Shown piece after piece: positions 1 through 11,700 of a stretch of DNA of 64,000 bases. How positions within the stretch are numbered: the stretch's first letter is position 1; each line of letters opens with the position of its first letter. A program made the translations under genes and the position numbers. Origin of the DNA: Haemonchus contortus (Eukaryota > Nematoda > Chromadorea > Rhabditida > Trichostrongylidae); NCBI GenBank assembly GCA_000469685.2, contig LS997562.1, positions 40,190,345-40,254,344 on the forward strand, in the 5' to 3' direction. The notes under the pieces were generated by a model. It ran no database searches and was not told where the DNA came from. It worked only from the letters and a program-made list of their open reading frames with translations.

Positions 1-3000
1 TTGAAGCTGGTCGTGCAAAATTCATTTCGTACTGCATCGCATGAGAAAAGCCTATTTTCTGGCCAATTTATTACTTTTTTTTTCTACCGATTGCTCGTCA
101 CTATATGGCCATGAAATTTCTCGAATCCACGAAAGGCTTCATTGAAGAGCTCGGCCTCTGTTCTGGAGTGGCTCCACTGAGGCCTTCTTAAGCGTTTTCT
201 TTTCGCAGAGATTGCAACCTTCGATTCTAGGAAGAGCAAAAGCTTGCGTAGAGTATGTCTTGCGGGGTGCTTCCCAAATGTTCAAAATCCAGATGCTTGT
301 CCAGCATAAGCAGGCCAAGTAAGAGTATTATTGAGCACAGAAGGTGATTCTTCACCGGCTCCAGAGGCGGCAAAAATTCTTCATGATTACTGTAATTTAG
401 CACTGTACCTTGGCTGCTTTGGATGGCAACATTTCGAATCCTTACCTCTCTCCTCCCTCTCCCTTATTTGGGTCAGCTGGGCCTCTACCTAAACCGCAAA
501 AAGTAACAGTCGTTGTGGAAAACCTTGCTTTCTCATAAGGCTCCATGAGTTTTAATCTCCGAAAATAACCTCCTCATCGCTCTGTTCGAGGATGGAGAGT
601 AAATACTGGACTCATTTGCGATATTTTCAAAACAGCTATAAATATGAATGCATATAGATGAATAGGCGAATGACTGATCAATAACAAAAAAAAATAAACA
701 AATGCAAAAAATTACCTATTTTTATATTGCATAAAATTACCTATTTTTCGAAAGAATATTTTGAAGCCAGCAGGTGATCATCCCTCCTACCACCACCACC
801 TCCCCCCCCCCCCCCCTTTACCTCCCGCCCATTACCTACCCTCACATTTTCGAACTTTCTTGCATTACGCCTCCACCTGCTCCGAAATTCATCCAAGTTT
901 GGGAGGGTAAACTTCAGAGTGCAAGTCACGGCGGATATGCTGAGCCCTTGAGACGACAATGTCTTCGTGAGAATTTCCCTTAGAGCTCCTTTTCTTGATT
1001 TTTTTGCCTCTTGTATTTTTTTCATGAATTACGGGTTTTCCCTGGCAGGGCAAGTGATAGAAGAGGGCTTTTGTGTGGCAGATAATGATGGTTCGTGAGC
1101 TTCGAGATAGATGCGCTCTGAGTGATGCCTCCAGAGATATCCTATTATTAAGAGCTTTTTGAGCAGCCTTTCATCAGCATAAGGGATCATCAAAGAAATT
1201 GTACGGTAAAATGTATTATTAACTTGTATTTGTGTATGCATTTTATGATGGATTTGTGATTGGATCCGAGCAAGGGCGGGAGGTTTATTGAACCATTCCC
1301 CGTCAGGAACAAATTTGCTATCAGTATGCCTCACTCTCTCTTCAAGTGAGGTCCCAATCCCAGCAGCTAGGCAAACGAGGCTTCTCTAGTAAAAAAAAAT
1401 CCTTCGACCCTCATCTTGCCCCTTTCTGTTGTTCCTCATTGATAAGCCATATACTTTCAATAGGTAGGGGCTGAATGGGGAACGTAAAGGCCCTCCAGAG
1501 CTTTCCACGCTCAAAAACTCTTTTCGTTGAGTAGATCTCTTTCCCCACAATCTTCTGGATGTGGATTAGGATTATCCGTTATTATCTGCCCCTGCCAGAG
1601 CTATTCGTTATCAGTAGACAGTTTCTCATCTTCAGTGCCCCGTGTACTCTAGGTGCTGCGGCTGTCATTTTAGTGAGCATTTTTTATTCACTTTATTTAC
1701 CTTTTATCCCAGCCTCTTGCCTTTTGTAATTCATTTATCTTTTCTTCTATATTTATTCCAACAATATATCATAAAAATCCTCGATTGATGGGAAGAAGGA
1801 GCCTGTTTGTGGGGGCCTAAAGTTACCATCTTGAGAAACCTTTTTTTTTGAAGATGTATTCTCCGAAAACGCAGTAGCTATTTTAGCAAAAACTCTAGTA
1901 AATCAATTGATTCATGTATTTTGTAATACCATAATTTTGTTTATACTTTATCTACTTGTGCAGAAAGCATGAAATCAAATCTTTATAAAATATATCTCTT
2001 CTATTGCTAATAAGGCATTGCAAGTCACTGCCCGATTAACAGTAAAAGAGTTACATTTAATGATAAGCATAAATTTTCCAATATAATAGGTATAATAATA
2101 CGTATTAGTGAATCATATTTTCATTGGTTACGGTTAAGAATATTCATCATATGCTATAAAGTAATAATAAAACATATTCATATAATAGTACATGTAAAAC
2201 AACGTTTTCATTCAAGAGATCATATATTCAGTGAAAGGAAGAAGGCTGAAGTGCCTCTGCGAGCAGGTGTTTATAGGCTACCCGAATTTGTCGATTATCT
2301 CCGAATAGGTTATTGTATGGCTGAAGATAAATAAATAAACAAATAAATAGTGTATGTGTATATGGGGATAAAGAAATAAGTAAGTGAATATTTCAAGGAA
2401 AAGGAGGTGCGATGCAATGTCTTCAGTGAGAACCACACTTCCATGGTTTTTATGGTTTTCTGAACCTTGTCATAGCCATGGCGGGGAGTGCATTCCGCTA
2501 TGGTAAAAAATAAATAATTACCTAAATAAGTAAAAAAGACAAGTTATAGAGCTACTTCGAATGCTAGCTTGTTCACTGGCTTCAATAGACCTAATTTCAC
2601 CTCAGCAGGCCTTTCTTCACAGTCTCTTCTCTAGACAGGCATCTACTCTCCTTTTTTCATCCTAAATACTTTCGATCCATGCAGCAGTTGCTTTTTTATT
2701 GGGCGTCTCATATCTGCTTCTCCCCATTCCTGATTTTCAATGAGCTACTCAAAGTTTGCAGTCCTTCACCTAACTGAGCAACAGGTTGGCGAGAATAGAA
2801 CCTTCTACCCAGATGTAGTAGTCACCGCTAATGTCACAAAATGATTTCCGAAATTTTTCGATGCTGGGTTCTTTTCCAATACTTCTTTGAAATAATCCTT
2901 TACCAATCATTTTTTTCCTATTATCGAAGTTCTGGAACCATGATACACAAGTGTGACGTACAAAAACAGTAATCGCCATTCAATTTATGGAATTATTATT

Positions 3001-4939
3001 AAATGAAAATCATATGTAGATGTGGATAAGCCGGCAGAAAAAATAATTGTATTCGGAAGGATAAAGTTTTGGCGTTGATAAATCGTGCTTTCTAGTTGGG
3101 CCAATGCATTCAATTTAGTTTCAGACTGATAGTGTCACTTGAGCAACAGCGTATATAGGACTAAATTTCAATAATTACTGGTATCACCTTAGTCTACAAA
3201 ATTCATTTTGGCAGGAATTTGTGCATAAATTTCGGTAAACGTTGATTTATATCTCAAAAGGAAAGGAACCATCAGCGAATAAGGGATCACTGAGACACGC
3301 TGGCGTGATCCTCTCTGGAGTGTCATAGGGTAAAATGATAAGGAGTGAGAAACAGCCTTAAATGGTCTTGGAAACCCCACTCGATATGCCTCTTTCTATC
3401 TTCGAAGAACATGCCCTTTGAATAGGATTTTTGCAAGCACAAAAAGCAACTATTCGAGTACAACCAGGTGGAATTCGAAGTAACGAGTTATCGATGGAAG
3501 TTATTTGTCGTCATTCTATCATAACCAATTTGCCAAACCTTCAAGAGACTCCTTTAAATATGCTTCCATTTATTCGTCTAGTACTAGGATTTAAAGCATT
3601 TTTGCTGGAAATTTTGTTTAATTTTTTATAATCATTTTCCGATATCCAATTCAATATGCAAAATTGAAATTCATCCTTTTTACAGAGAAACACGATGACA
3701 ACCTTGAAATCCAATCAGGATTTTGATGAAGTAGGATTCTGTAAATGTAATTTCCATGGAAGCGTTTTTTCGTTCTCAGATGAGAACTCATCTCATAAGG
3801 TCCACCGGGCTCAGAATTCAAATTGGCATAGGCTGAACCAAGTTCGGTTGGATGTAAATGAATGAAAATCCCTTTCAGACTATTGGTTATAACTCATTTA
3901 CCGAAAAAAATAGGCTGAAAAGTGGAGTAGAAGCAGTGATGGAGAAGGGTAATGGGCTTCAATTATCACGGGCAATTTGAATCATCCATGCTTCAGTAAT
4001 TGTTGTTTTATGAACCTGTTTTATTACATCATATGATTCTTTCATATTTGGTAGTATCGGGCTACTTTAAGCCCTTGCCGAAAGCGTAAAGTGCGAGTTT
4101 GAGATTGCTTGACCATTTTCAGTTGATGCAGAAGCCAACCATATAGTACATCCGAATACATTCAAATAGATCCGTAAATCTGTCTGAGACTTAGATGCAT
4201 TGCTGTTAATGGGCAACAATCCTTTCATCACTTATCCCATCATGAGTGCATTATGTTGCTCAATCAGTGATAAGAGAAGAGCCAAACAGGAAGGAAATTT
4301 TCAGTGTTTCCTTTGGACTTGACCAATGAATAGAGCTATCCACTAGCATACTCTTTTATTTTTCACTCAACCACTCCATCCACTTTTACCGGAACTATAT
4401 TCAAAAATAAGGCAGTTTTGTAACGGGAAGTGGCCAAACTCCATTATGGAAGAGTGTGTTTGGCATTTTTGGCAAATATGTCAACAATTCGCTCCAAGAG
4501 CTTTTGTTTTCGTTCGACTCTCGCAAGCATAGAAATTTTGCGCCCAAGAAATGGAAAATCAAAAAAACTTTCGTGCTGCAAGTAATCCACTACAACAGAG
4601 CGGTTGAGATTTCTTTCCATTGTTAGCACAAGACATCCTCCTTCCAATGCCGGCTTTCGTACTCTTTTTTTTTCATATACTACTGTCGCAGATTCGCTTA
4701 CAGGTAAGTGTATCATTAGTAACTTAAAATTATGTACGTTGGTGGTGATACACTAAAAATGATTTTCTACGATTTTTCTTACCTTCCTTCTACCTTTAAC
4801 CATGGTTATTATCAATTCTTCTATTCACTTTTATCGGCATTGGTATGATGATGTTGTACCAGTTTCGTTTTGGAATAATTAAACTAGAGAAGTTCATGTT
4901 GACAGTAATGACAATGGTAACGAAAATATGAGACTAAAG
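1..4939. other. Intergenic DNA upstream of the chloride-channel gene; no gene seen
   Basis: I find no convincing exon on either strand. The sequence is AT-rich with a mild excess of T on the + strand. It contains a C tract of about 13 bases near 804-817, which creates a spurious glycine-rich reading frame on the minus strand, and A/T simple repeats such as the (AAAT)-like stretch near 2328-2350. Upstream control elements of the channel gene may lie here, but none can be named from sequence. Confidence 0.5.
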
Positions 4940-5232
4940 AGTGAAGAACAAAGCCTTCTGTTGATAGTCGATTCCGTCCAGGAGATGCTTCCTACGTTCG
5001 ACCTCCATTCAGAATCGTGGGGGCGTATTTTACGCGTATGTGGCCTACAATGAATTGCGGTGGCCGGCCGATAAAAGTCAGTGCTTTTATCTTCTCAGGC
5101 GAGCCTGGAAACAATTCGCTGACCCCGGAGGGATGGAAGGCTTGGTTGGCCTAGGCGGGCATCGATCCGGGATTCGAACCCGTGACCCAGCGTGCGAGAT
5201 AGTGCGCCTCTTGAAACTACACCATCTCCGCC
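4940..5232 (-). repeat. tRNA-derived SINE, copy 1 (best preserved)
   Basis: Read on the minus strand the element begins at about 5232 with a tRNA-like head. An A-box-like segment (TGGTGTAGT...) is followed by a good RNA polymerase III B box, GGTTCGAATCC, near 5170-5182. A non-tRNA body of about 220 bp follows, with the phrases AAGCCTTCCATCCCTCCGGG, TAAAAGCACTGACTT and GGCCACATACGC. The same order recurs in two other copies in this window (19674-19957 and 54143-54430), which marks it as a dispersed repeat. It is not a functional tRNA gene, because the acceptor stem is not correctly placed after the T arm. Confidence 0.72.
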
Positions 5233-5660
5233 TAACAAAAATATTTCAATAATGGCTATAATTATGCAAATTTGACAATTGTAATATATGATAATCCAAT
5301 CGTAAATTATGGCCGTACTGCCACTATTTTCAATACTGCTAGAATCTTTAGTTGCTCTTTTTTTTTTCTTGTTTTGTGGCGTGATTGTCTCTGTAGCTGA
5401 TTGTGTGATTGGAGTACTAGTACTGTACATACCGTAATTGAAACACTTTAGAATTTCTTCACTGCCTTTCTGAATTGCTCACTCAGTATCATATTTCACT
5501 TCGTTTTCCTTATCTTCTTCATCAGTTGAGTTTATTTCTAGGTTTATCGGTATCCAGCTTTATTGATTAGAGCTTTTTCCGAATTTTGGGTTTTCAAAGT
5601 CATCTTTAACTGGTTTCTAGTAGGATAATCGTGTCATCAATCTAAGCTTTTTTGCTTCAG

Positions 5661-5741
5661 ATTAGTATCTATGTGATCGACACTAATGTTCGCCTTGATT
5701 CTGCCATTTCTGTTGCATTTCACGCGGTCCGAAGGTTTTGG
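5661..5741 (+). promoter_or_regulatory. 5' leader and signal-peptide exon of the channel gene, with a start-stop uORF
   Basis: A strong 3' splice site (polypyrimidine stretch ending TTGCTTCAG at 5660) opens this exon. It could be a spliced-leader trans-splice site or the acceptor of an unseen non-coding exon. The leader of 25 nt contains ATG TGA (5671-5676), a minimal start-stop upstream ORF, before the coding ATG at 5686. The exon ends at a GTGAGC donor after 5741 and leaves two bases of a split codon. Those bases fit the one-base start of the next exon at 8208. Confidence 0.65.
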
Positions 5742-8700
5742 GTGAGCTTTTTTTCATGTTGAATTTATATTTCTGTCGATTTTTCTGTTTCATACTGTTC
5801 TGACTTTCGCGTAGTTTCGTGTTAATCGTAGTAATCATTTACTTTCGTCGAGAATTTTTTGATAAAAATCGAGTTTTCGCAACTCACTGCTCAGGTTTTG
5901 CAACACTTGACTGAGTTGGACGAACCGCTTCAGCCTAACAAACATGAGCATAAAACACCAGTCTAATAGTAAGAGAGGTCGTCATTGGGCGCAATATCTG
6001 GCCGCTGGTACAGAGAAAAAGCTCCAGTGAAGCCCATCCGCCTGTGTCCCTAGTACTTGTTCAATACTTCCTTTCAATGTCTTCAATCTCAAGAATTTGC
6101 GTCCACGATCGTGTCTGTCAGCAAATACTGTTGGGTCAAGGATGTATACGACAATCACTTCTGAAAAAGCACCTAGTTCCACACTGTGGTACGACTTCTA
6201 ATGCATTTATCCTGTCGGTGAATTCGGTAAGAACCTCAGGATCAGAAGAATCCGAGAAACCCGAATCTTCTTTCTGAACGCTATGAAAAATCGATCTTTT
6301 TATCGATCCCTTTTGAATCACCTGATAAGGGCATGGGAAGATCGTGGAAGGTTTCTTTTCTGTCGGTATGAAGGGAGTACGTCTGGCCTTACAAAGACTA
6401 AGAAGGCAGTCCAAAAAGTGCTGAATTAAATGTCGGCTATTCTTGGTAGCTCATTCTATGGACCAAATTTGCATTGAGTGTTCTTTGGAGCTGCACGTAA
6501 GTCGGATTTTCACGGATTTTCACCTGCCTGAGCACAATGGGTACTCGACTCGACGTGATTATAGCAAAGCCCTATCGGACCTGAATTTCCGGTAGATCGC
6601 TTATTTCTGTAGATAAGTTCATTCTTCTTTGTGAAGGTGACGTTATGCGAGAGTGATTGACTTCATTGGTTTCGCCGTACACCTGAGATCCCTAAGAATG
6701 ATGAAGGTATATGGGGCGCTGCTGATGATTATGACCGTGAAAGAACTCAAATAATACTAGCGCCATCATTCTGATATCAATTAATTACCTGAATTAGGTC
6801 GATTATTTGATTACCCGTGTTAGGATTCGATCTAATGAATTGTTGAGGTGACAGTTCCTCTTGTGTCTTCCTCCCAGACCGAGATCATGCTTCACATGAC
6901 TTCCTCTTGGCATTTGTTGTGACATTCCTGTTCAGCGGACGGCTCAATTTAGCTTTTCAAGTGGCAAAGGTGACTTCAAAGCAATTTGGGGACCAAGAAT
7001 CGTAGACGTCGTCGCGAACGTCGACTGGCTAATTGTTGACTGGAAAAAGTCGTATGACTAAGGTGCAACTATAGAAGTAGTCCATGTGGAAATATAGTTG
7101 GGCCTATTCATGGCCAAATCCTTGAGCAGTAAGTTTCCCGTGCACTTTTGTTTGACAGCTCGACTATGACGTAGAAGTGCAAGAAAGCATGGCAAGCCAT
7201 AAGTCGGTCACACGAAATGCAAATGCAATCCAGTGGTTAGAGGGATCTGCTTGCAATGGATATCTTAGGGGAGGGCTCTCATGGCTGGAGAGAGATTCTC
7301 AAGAAGGGAAGTGCATCACCTATTCTTTTGGCTCAAATTTTTCTTGAATCACTTTTTTTGTAGTATTGATCGCTTCAACAATTTGGCTGAATAGCCCGAA
7401 ATGCATCATCTCTCAGGAATGCGCCACTCATGCGACTTGCTTCTTGAGTTGACAGTTGAACTTTGCAGCTCTACGGTTCAGCTTAAGCTCGTATTAGTGG
7501 TGTTGCTATGCAGACCAAACTTTATTAGACGGCCGTTGAAAGGGATGAGACCGCTTGGCTCGGAAAGGTTCGAAACTGCGGATGGTAAACGTTTGATAGA
7601 GCCACTATGTACATAAAAGCACTACGTTATCTCAATTCGTATGTACGTTTTAGGTGCGAATGAGGACCGGAGATAAAAGTCATTTTTGTCGTATTCTAGA
7701 GATAATAGGATACTGAATACAAATAATCCAAAAAATATAAGAAAAAGAAGTTTCACTTCTCCAAGAGTGCTTTCAAAGCACACATGGTCGTTGACCAGGT
7801 CTACCGCTCAATGCTACCCGTCCTACTGTGATCTCTAACCATTCTGAGTACTCTTAATGGGCCTGTAGTTGTCATTAGATTTGACTTTATACTATGGTGA
7901 AACTATTGGCTTGCATACCATAATGTAGTAATTATAATGATACTGCGTGGTCCAATTTGTACTGTATTTGAGATACTGTACGTTTTGATTATTTGCCCTT
8001 TACTGTGTTAAGGTCGGTACATTCACTGTACAAGGAATGATTAAACTGCGTTGCTTGTTTATTATAGTAAATTAAGCTTTCATTTATTCCGAATTCAAGT
8101 GGAAGTCGAATGCATGGCGTAACCAAATAAATTAAATTGACCAGTGTCAAATCATTCAATTGTTCTCAAAAAAGTGGTACGTAAACCTAATTGTGACTCA
8201 ATTACAGTTACGAGAAGCTATTGGACGAGCAGAAAATTATCAAACATCTATTGGAAAGTCCCTATAGCGATTACGATTGGCGGGTTCGTCCCCGTGGTCG
8301 TCTGGGTCCCGCTGACGACGACGATTACGATAGTGAGCCAGTATTCATTACAGTGAACATGTACTTGAGGTGAGTAAATGTCTTGTTATCGCTTCCTAAA
8401 CGCTTCTATTCAATGGCATGATTTTTCCTTTCCATCCATTTTGGTTTCATATGAACTTTTCGAGCTTCGAACCATGAGGAACATCAAATTACCAATGTAC
8501 TTTTACTAAAAAGTGCAACCCGTGAGGGGAAATATCTCGAATTTTCTTCCGATACAAGTTTGAGTGTTTATGCTTCATCTAGACAGCCGAAGTACCTCAA
8601 CACGGTTGAATATTTTGAAACTTGCCCACCCAAAGTAACAGCAGAATTGGAACGAGTTATGCTTACTGTAACTGATCCCTAGCAAATACGAATTTTTTTT

Positions 8701-11700
8701 CTTGCGGGAATCTGGTCCCCTACCAGTCACTAGGCTGAATCGAACAGATCTCATGAAAACTGATTTTCTCGCTGTGCATTATCAGTGTCAGTGGCTAGGC
8801 CCCCAGGATAGCGTTTTATTGGAACATGCCATGAACTCGGTTTACAAGTGGAATGGTGTGGGAGTTCAAACTGATCTATGCGACCGAGACAAGCATAGCT
8901 CAATACTCTGAACTGTTCATGGACATTTCCAGCTCCTCAAATATCAGCACCCGGGCGACCTATGATCTGAGCATCATACGAAATTGAAGAGTTCCGCATA
9001 GACTGTTAACTTGGCTAATATTAAGAATCAACTTTTGTAATTTAATTCCAGGAGTATTTCAAAAGTCGATGATGTCAATATGGAGTATTCGTTGCACTTT
9101 ACATTTCGTGAAGAATGGATCGACGAGAGGCTGTATTTCAATAGCCCAACGTTGAAACATATCGTGCTGTCACCTGGACAACGAATCTGGGTGGGTTGAC
9201 ATTTTATAGGTTCTCTGGTACAAAAGGAATTTGCTATGAATCCTTTCCATATACTCTTATGTAGTTCGCTCACAGTGAGTAATTCGAAAAATGAGACCAA
9301 TTAAATTTGACAAAAAGCTGCTCTGACTTGAATTTGTGATTGTTAACTTTGATAATTAGTCGTAAACGATTTCAGGTGCCCGACACATTCTTCCAGAATG
9401 AGAAAGATGGCAAGAAACATGATATCGATACTCCGAACATTCTAATTCGGATACATAACGGTACAGGAAAGATACTCTATTCGTGTCGGCTTACTCTGAC
9501 CCTGAGCTGTCCAATGAGGTAGGGAAATTTCACTACTAACTGTTGATGCGCCTTTTTTATGATGTTGAGTGGGCATTGTTCCGATGGGGGCGAGTTTTTT
9601 TTTGTCAAGATTTTCTCTGAGAATAAATAGTCATTTGATGAAGATTGCAGTGAACTGGTTTACCAACTAGTATGTCGTCCAGTGCTTTCAAGCAAGGCAC
9701 GGCTCCGTGTTTTAGGCAGTTTGAATTGGAGCAAGTAGATGTTTTGGTCGATTAGAATAAGATTTCGCCCTGCAGTTCGTTCCCTCAGGTTTCCATAGTT
9801 GGGCAAGAGGGAAGGATTGTGTCAGCTTGGCGAAGAAAGTTTTGGGAAACATGGGCCTCATCACCCGAGACAATACTGTTTTTATTCGGTGGAGTTGTGT
9901 TTCGATCCCTCGCTCATGAGCATGATAGCGGTACCATTTGGCGTTAAATCAGCTGCGCCTGTCCCTTTAAGGCTGTACGGACAAAAATATTAATTTGACA
10001 CATAAAAGATAATCTTTTCGATTCTGATGATAATCTCAGAAGTCTGTCTAGGATTAATACCTTGCGATTTTCTTGATTCAAAATGACTTTGGTAAACGAA
10101 AACTTAGAATCCAGATTGAAACTTCTTGAAAAAAGGCGTTTTTTTAGCTTCCAACGGGCAATCTCACCTGACTACCCAACGGAAAGGCCACCAGACAGTT
10201 TATAAAAACGAATTTTTTAGCATAACAAGTATCAGATCTTTCTATATGGGCATCTGGACTATTTCCTGCGCAATCCAAATGAAAATAGAATTTTCAGTAT
10301 TGAGTATTTTTTTACAGGTTGGCCGATTATCCGCTTGATGTACAGACATGTGTAGTGGATTTTGCTTCATATGCCTATACTACAAAAGACATCGGTAAGT
10401 GTTGGAAAGTCTTCAGAATATCACCACCAGATGAATCGATTCATTTTATTGATTTTTTCAAGAATACGGATGGAAAGAGGAAAAGCCTATCCAAATCAAA
10501 GATGGCCTTCGACAATCATTGCCTTCGTTTTTGCTCAGTAATGTAAAAACCGGTAATTGCACGTCAGTTACCAATACGGGTGAGTATGTACGAATTTTAT
10601 TTATTTATTTGTTTATTCAATATATTGTATATGTCAACGTCAGAAATAAAAACACATAATATGACAACTATAACATCAGTAAACATTGACATTCTCAAAA
10701 TTTATAAAGCTAAAGGTAGCCAGAAGCACCACGAGCACTGCCGCGCTGCGACTGCTTGCGTCAGAAACTGTTTCTCTCGTGGGACTGTGGATATCAGGGG
10801 TAGGATGCAGATTCGCGCAGTTGTTAATCAATTTTTGGCCGACTATTGTACTTGGCTATACCCCAGTTTGCAGTTTAACGCCAACTTCCAAATAAGTTAT
10901 TTATTTGCTTACTTATTTGTTTATCCGCCTGATTTATATTTCTAAACTTGTATGTACTCCGGTTTTGAATTTGTCTCTTATGTATGTCAATTTCTTGATT
11001 ATTAACAATTGAATTCGGCTGTACCTTGTAGTCAAGAATATAGAAATCGATGGTTGACGAAATTTTCAATTTTCCCCAAATTTTAGGAATGAAACTGAAT
11101 AAATTTATTTTTAGGCGCTTATTCATGCCTTCGAACGATCATCGAACTTAAAAGGGAATTCAGTTACTACCTTTTACAGCTTTATATTCCATCTTTCATG
11201 CTAGTCGCAGTATCGTGGGTGTCTTTTTGGTAAGTTTTAAATATGTGATATTTAAAATACGATTCAATAAATAAATAAAGAAATAAATTCCGTGGTCCTT
11301 TGAACTCTCCAGACGCGCCATGAACATTCACTCCTTCATTTTTCAATTTGGAAAGGGTGAACATTAGAATCAAATAAATACCTTGGTTAGAGTCAGGGTA
11401 CCAAGGGTTATATGATAGGAGCGGACTATTTCACTGCTTCATAAATGGTCGATTCTATCTTGAGTCAAATAGCGGTTTGAGCTATTTTACTTTGTAGGGG
11501 GGGGGGACAACTCACTACTTATGGTCACTAGGTTCGGATGTCATCGCTAGTATGTAGTTCGTAGCCCTTTTTACCTCAAAAGAACGGAAAAAATAAGGTT
11601 TGCAACGGCTTTTGCTGGGCACAGCAGTGGAGTCGGCTAGCTTACTATGACAGATCATAGAGACTTTGAACGAAAACAGTCTATGGCGACGCCCCTACTT

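Noticed and set aside
741..1025. Glycine-rich 94-codon frame on the minus strand
   Set aside because: It is created by the C tract near 804-817 and lacks splice sites or motifs.
5095..5252. tRNA gene suggested by the GGTTCGAATCC box
   Set aside because: The acceptor stem and T arm are not correctly spaced, and the sequence continues into a repeated non-tRNA body, so it is a SINE.
6900..7300. Endonuclease-like phrase [10 protein letters not shown] on the + strand
   Set aside because: It resembles the GDFNA motif of non-LTR endonucleases in only a few residues, and no neighbouring motif is present.
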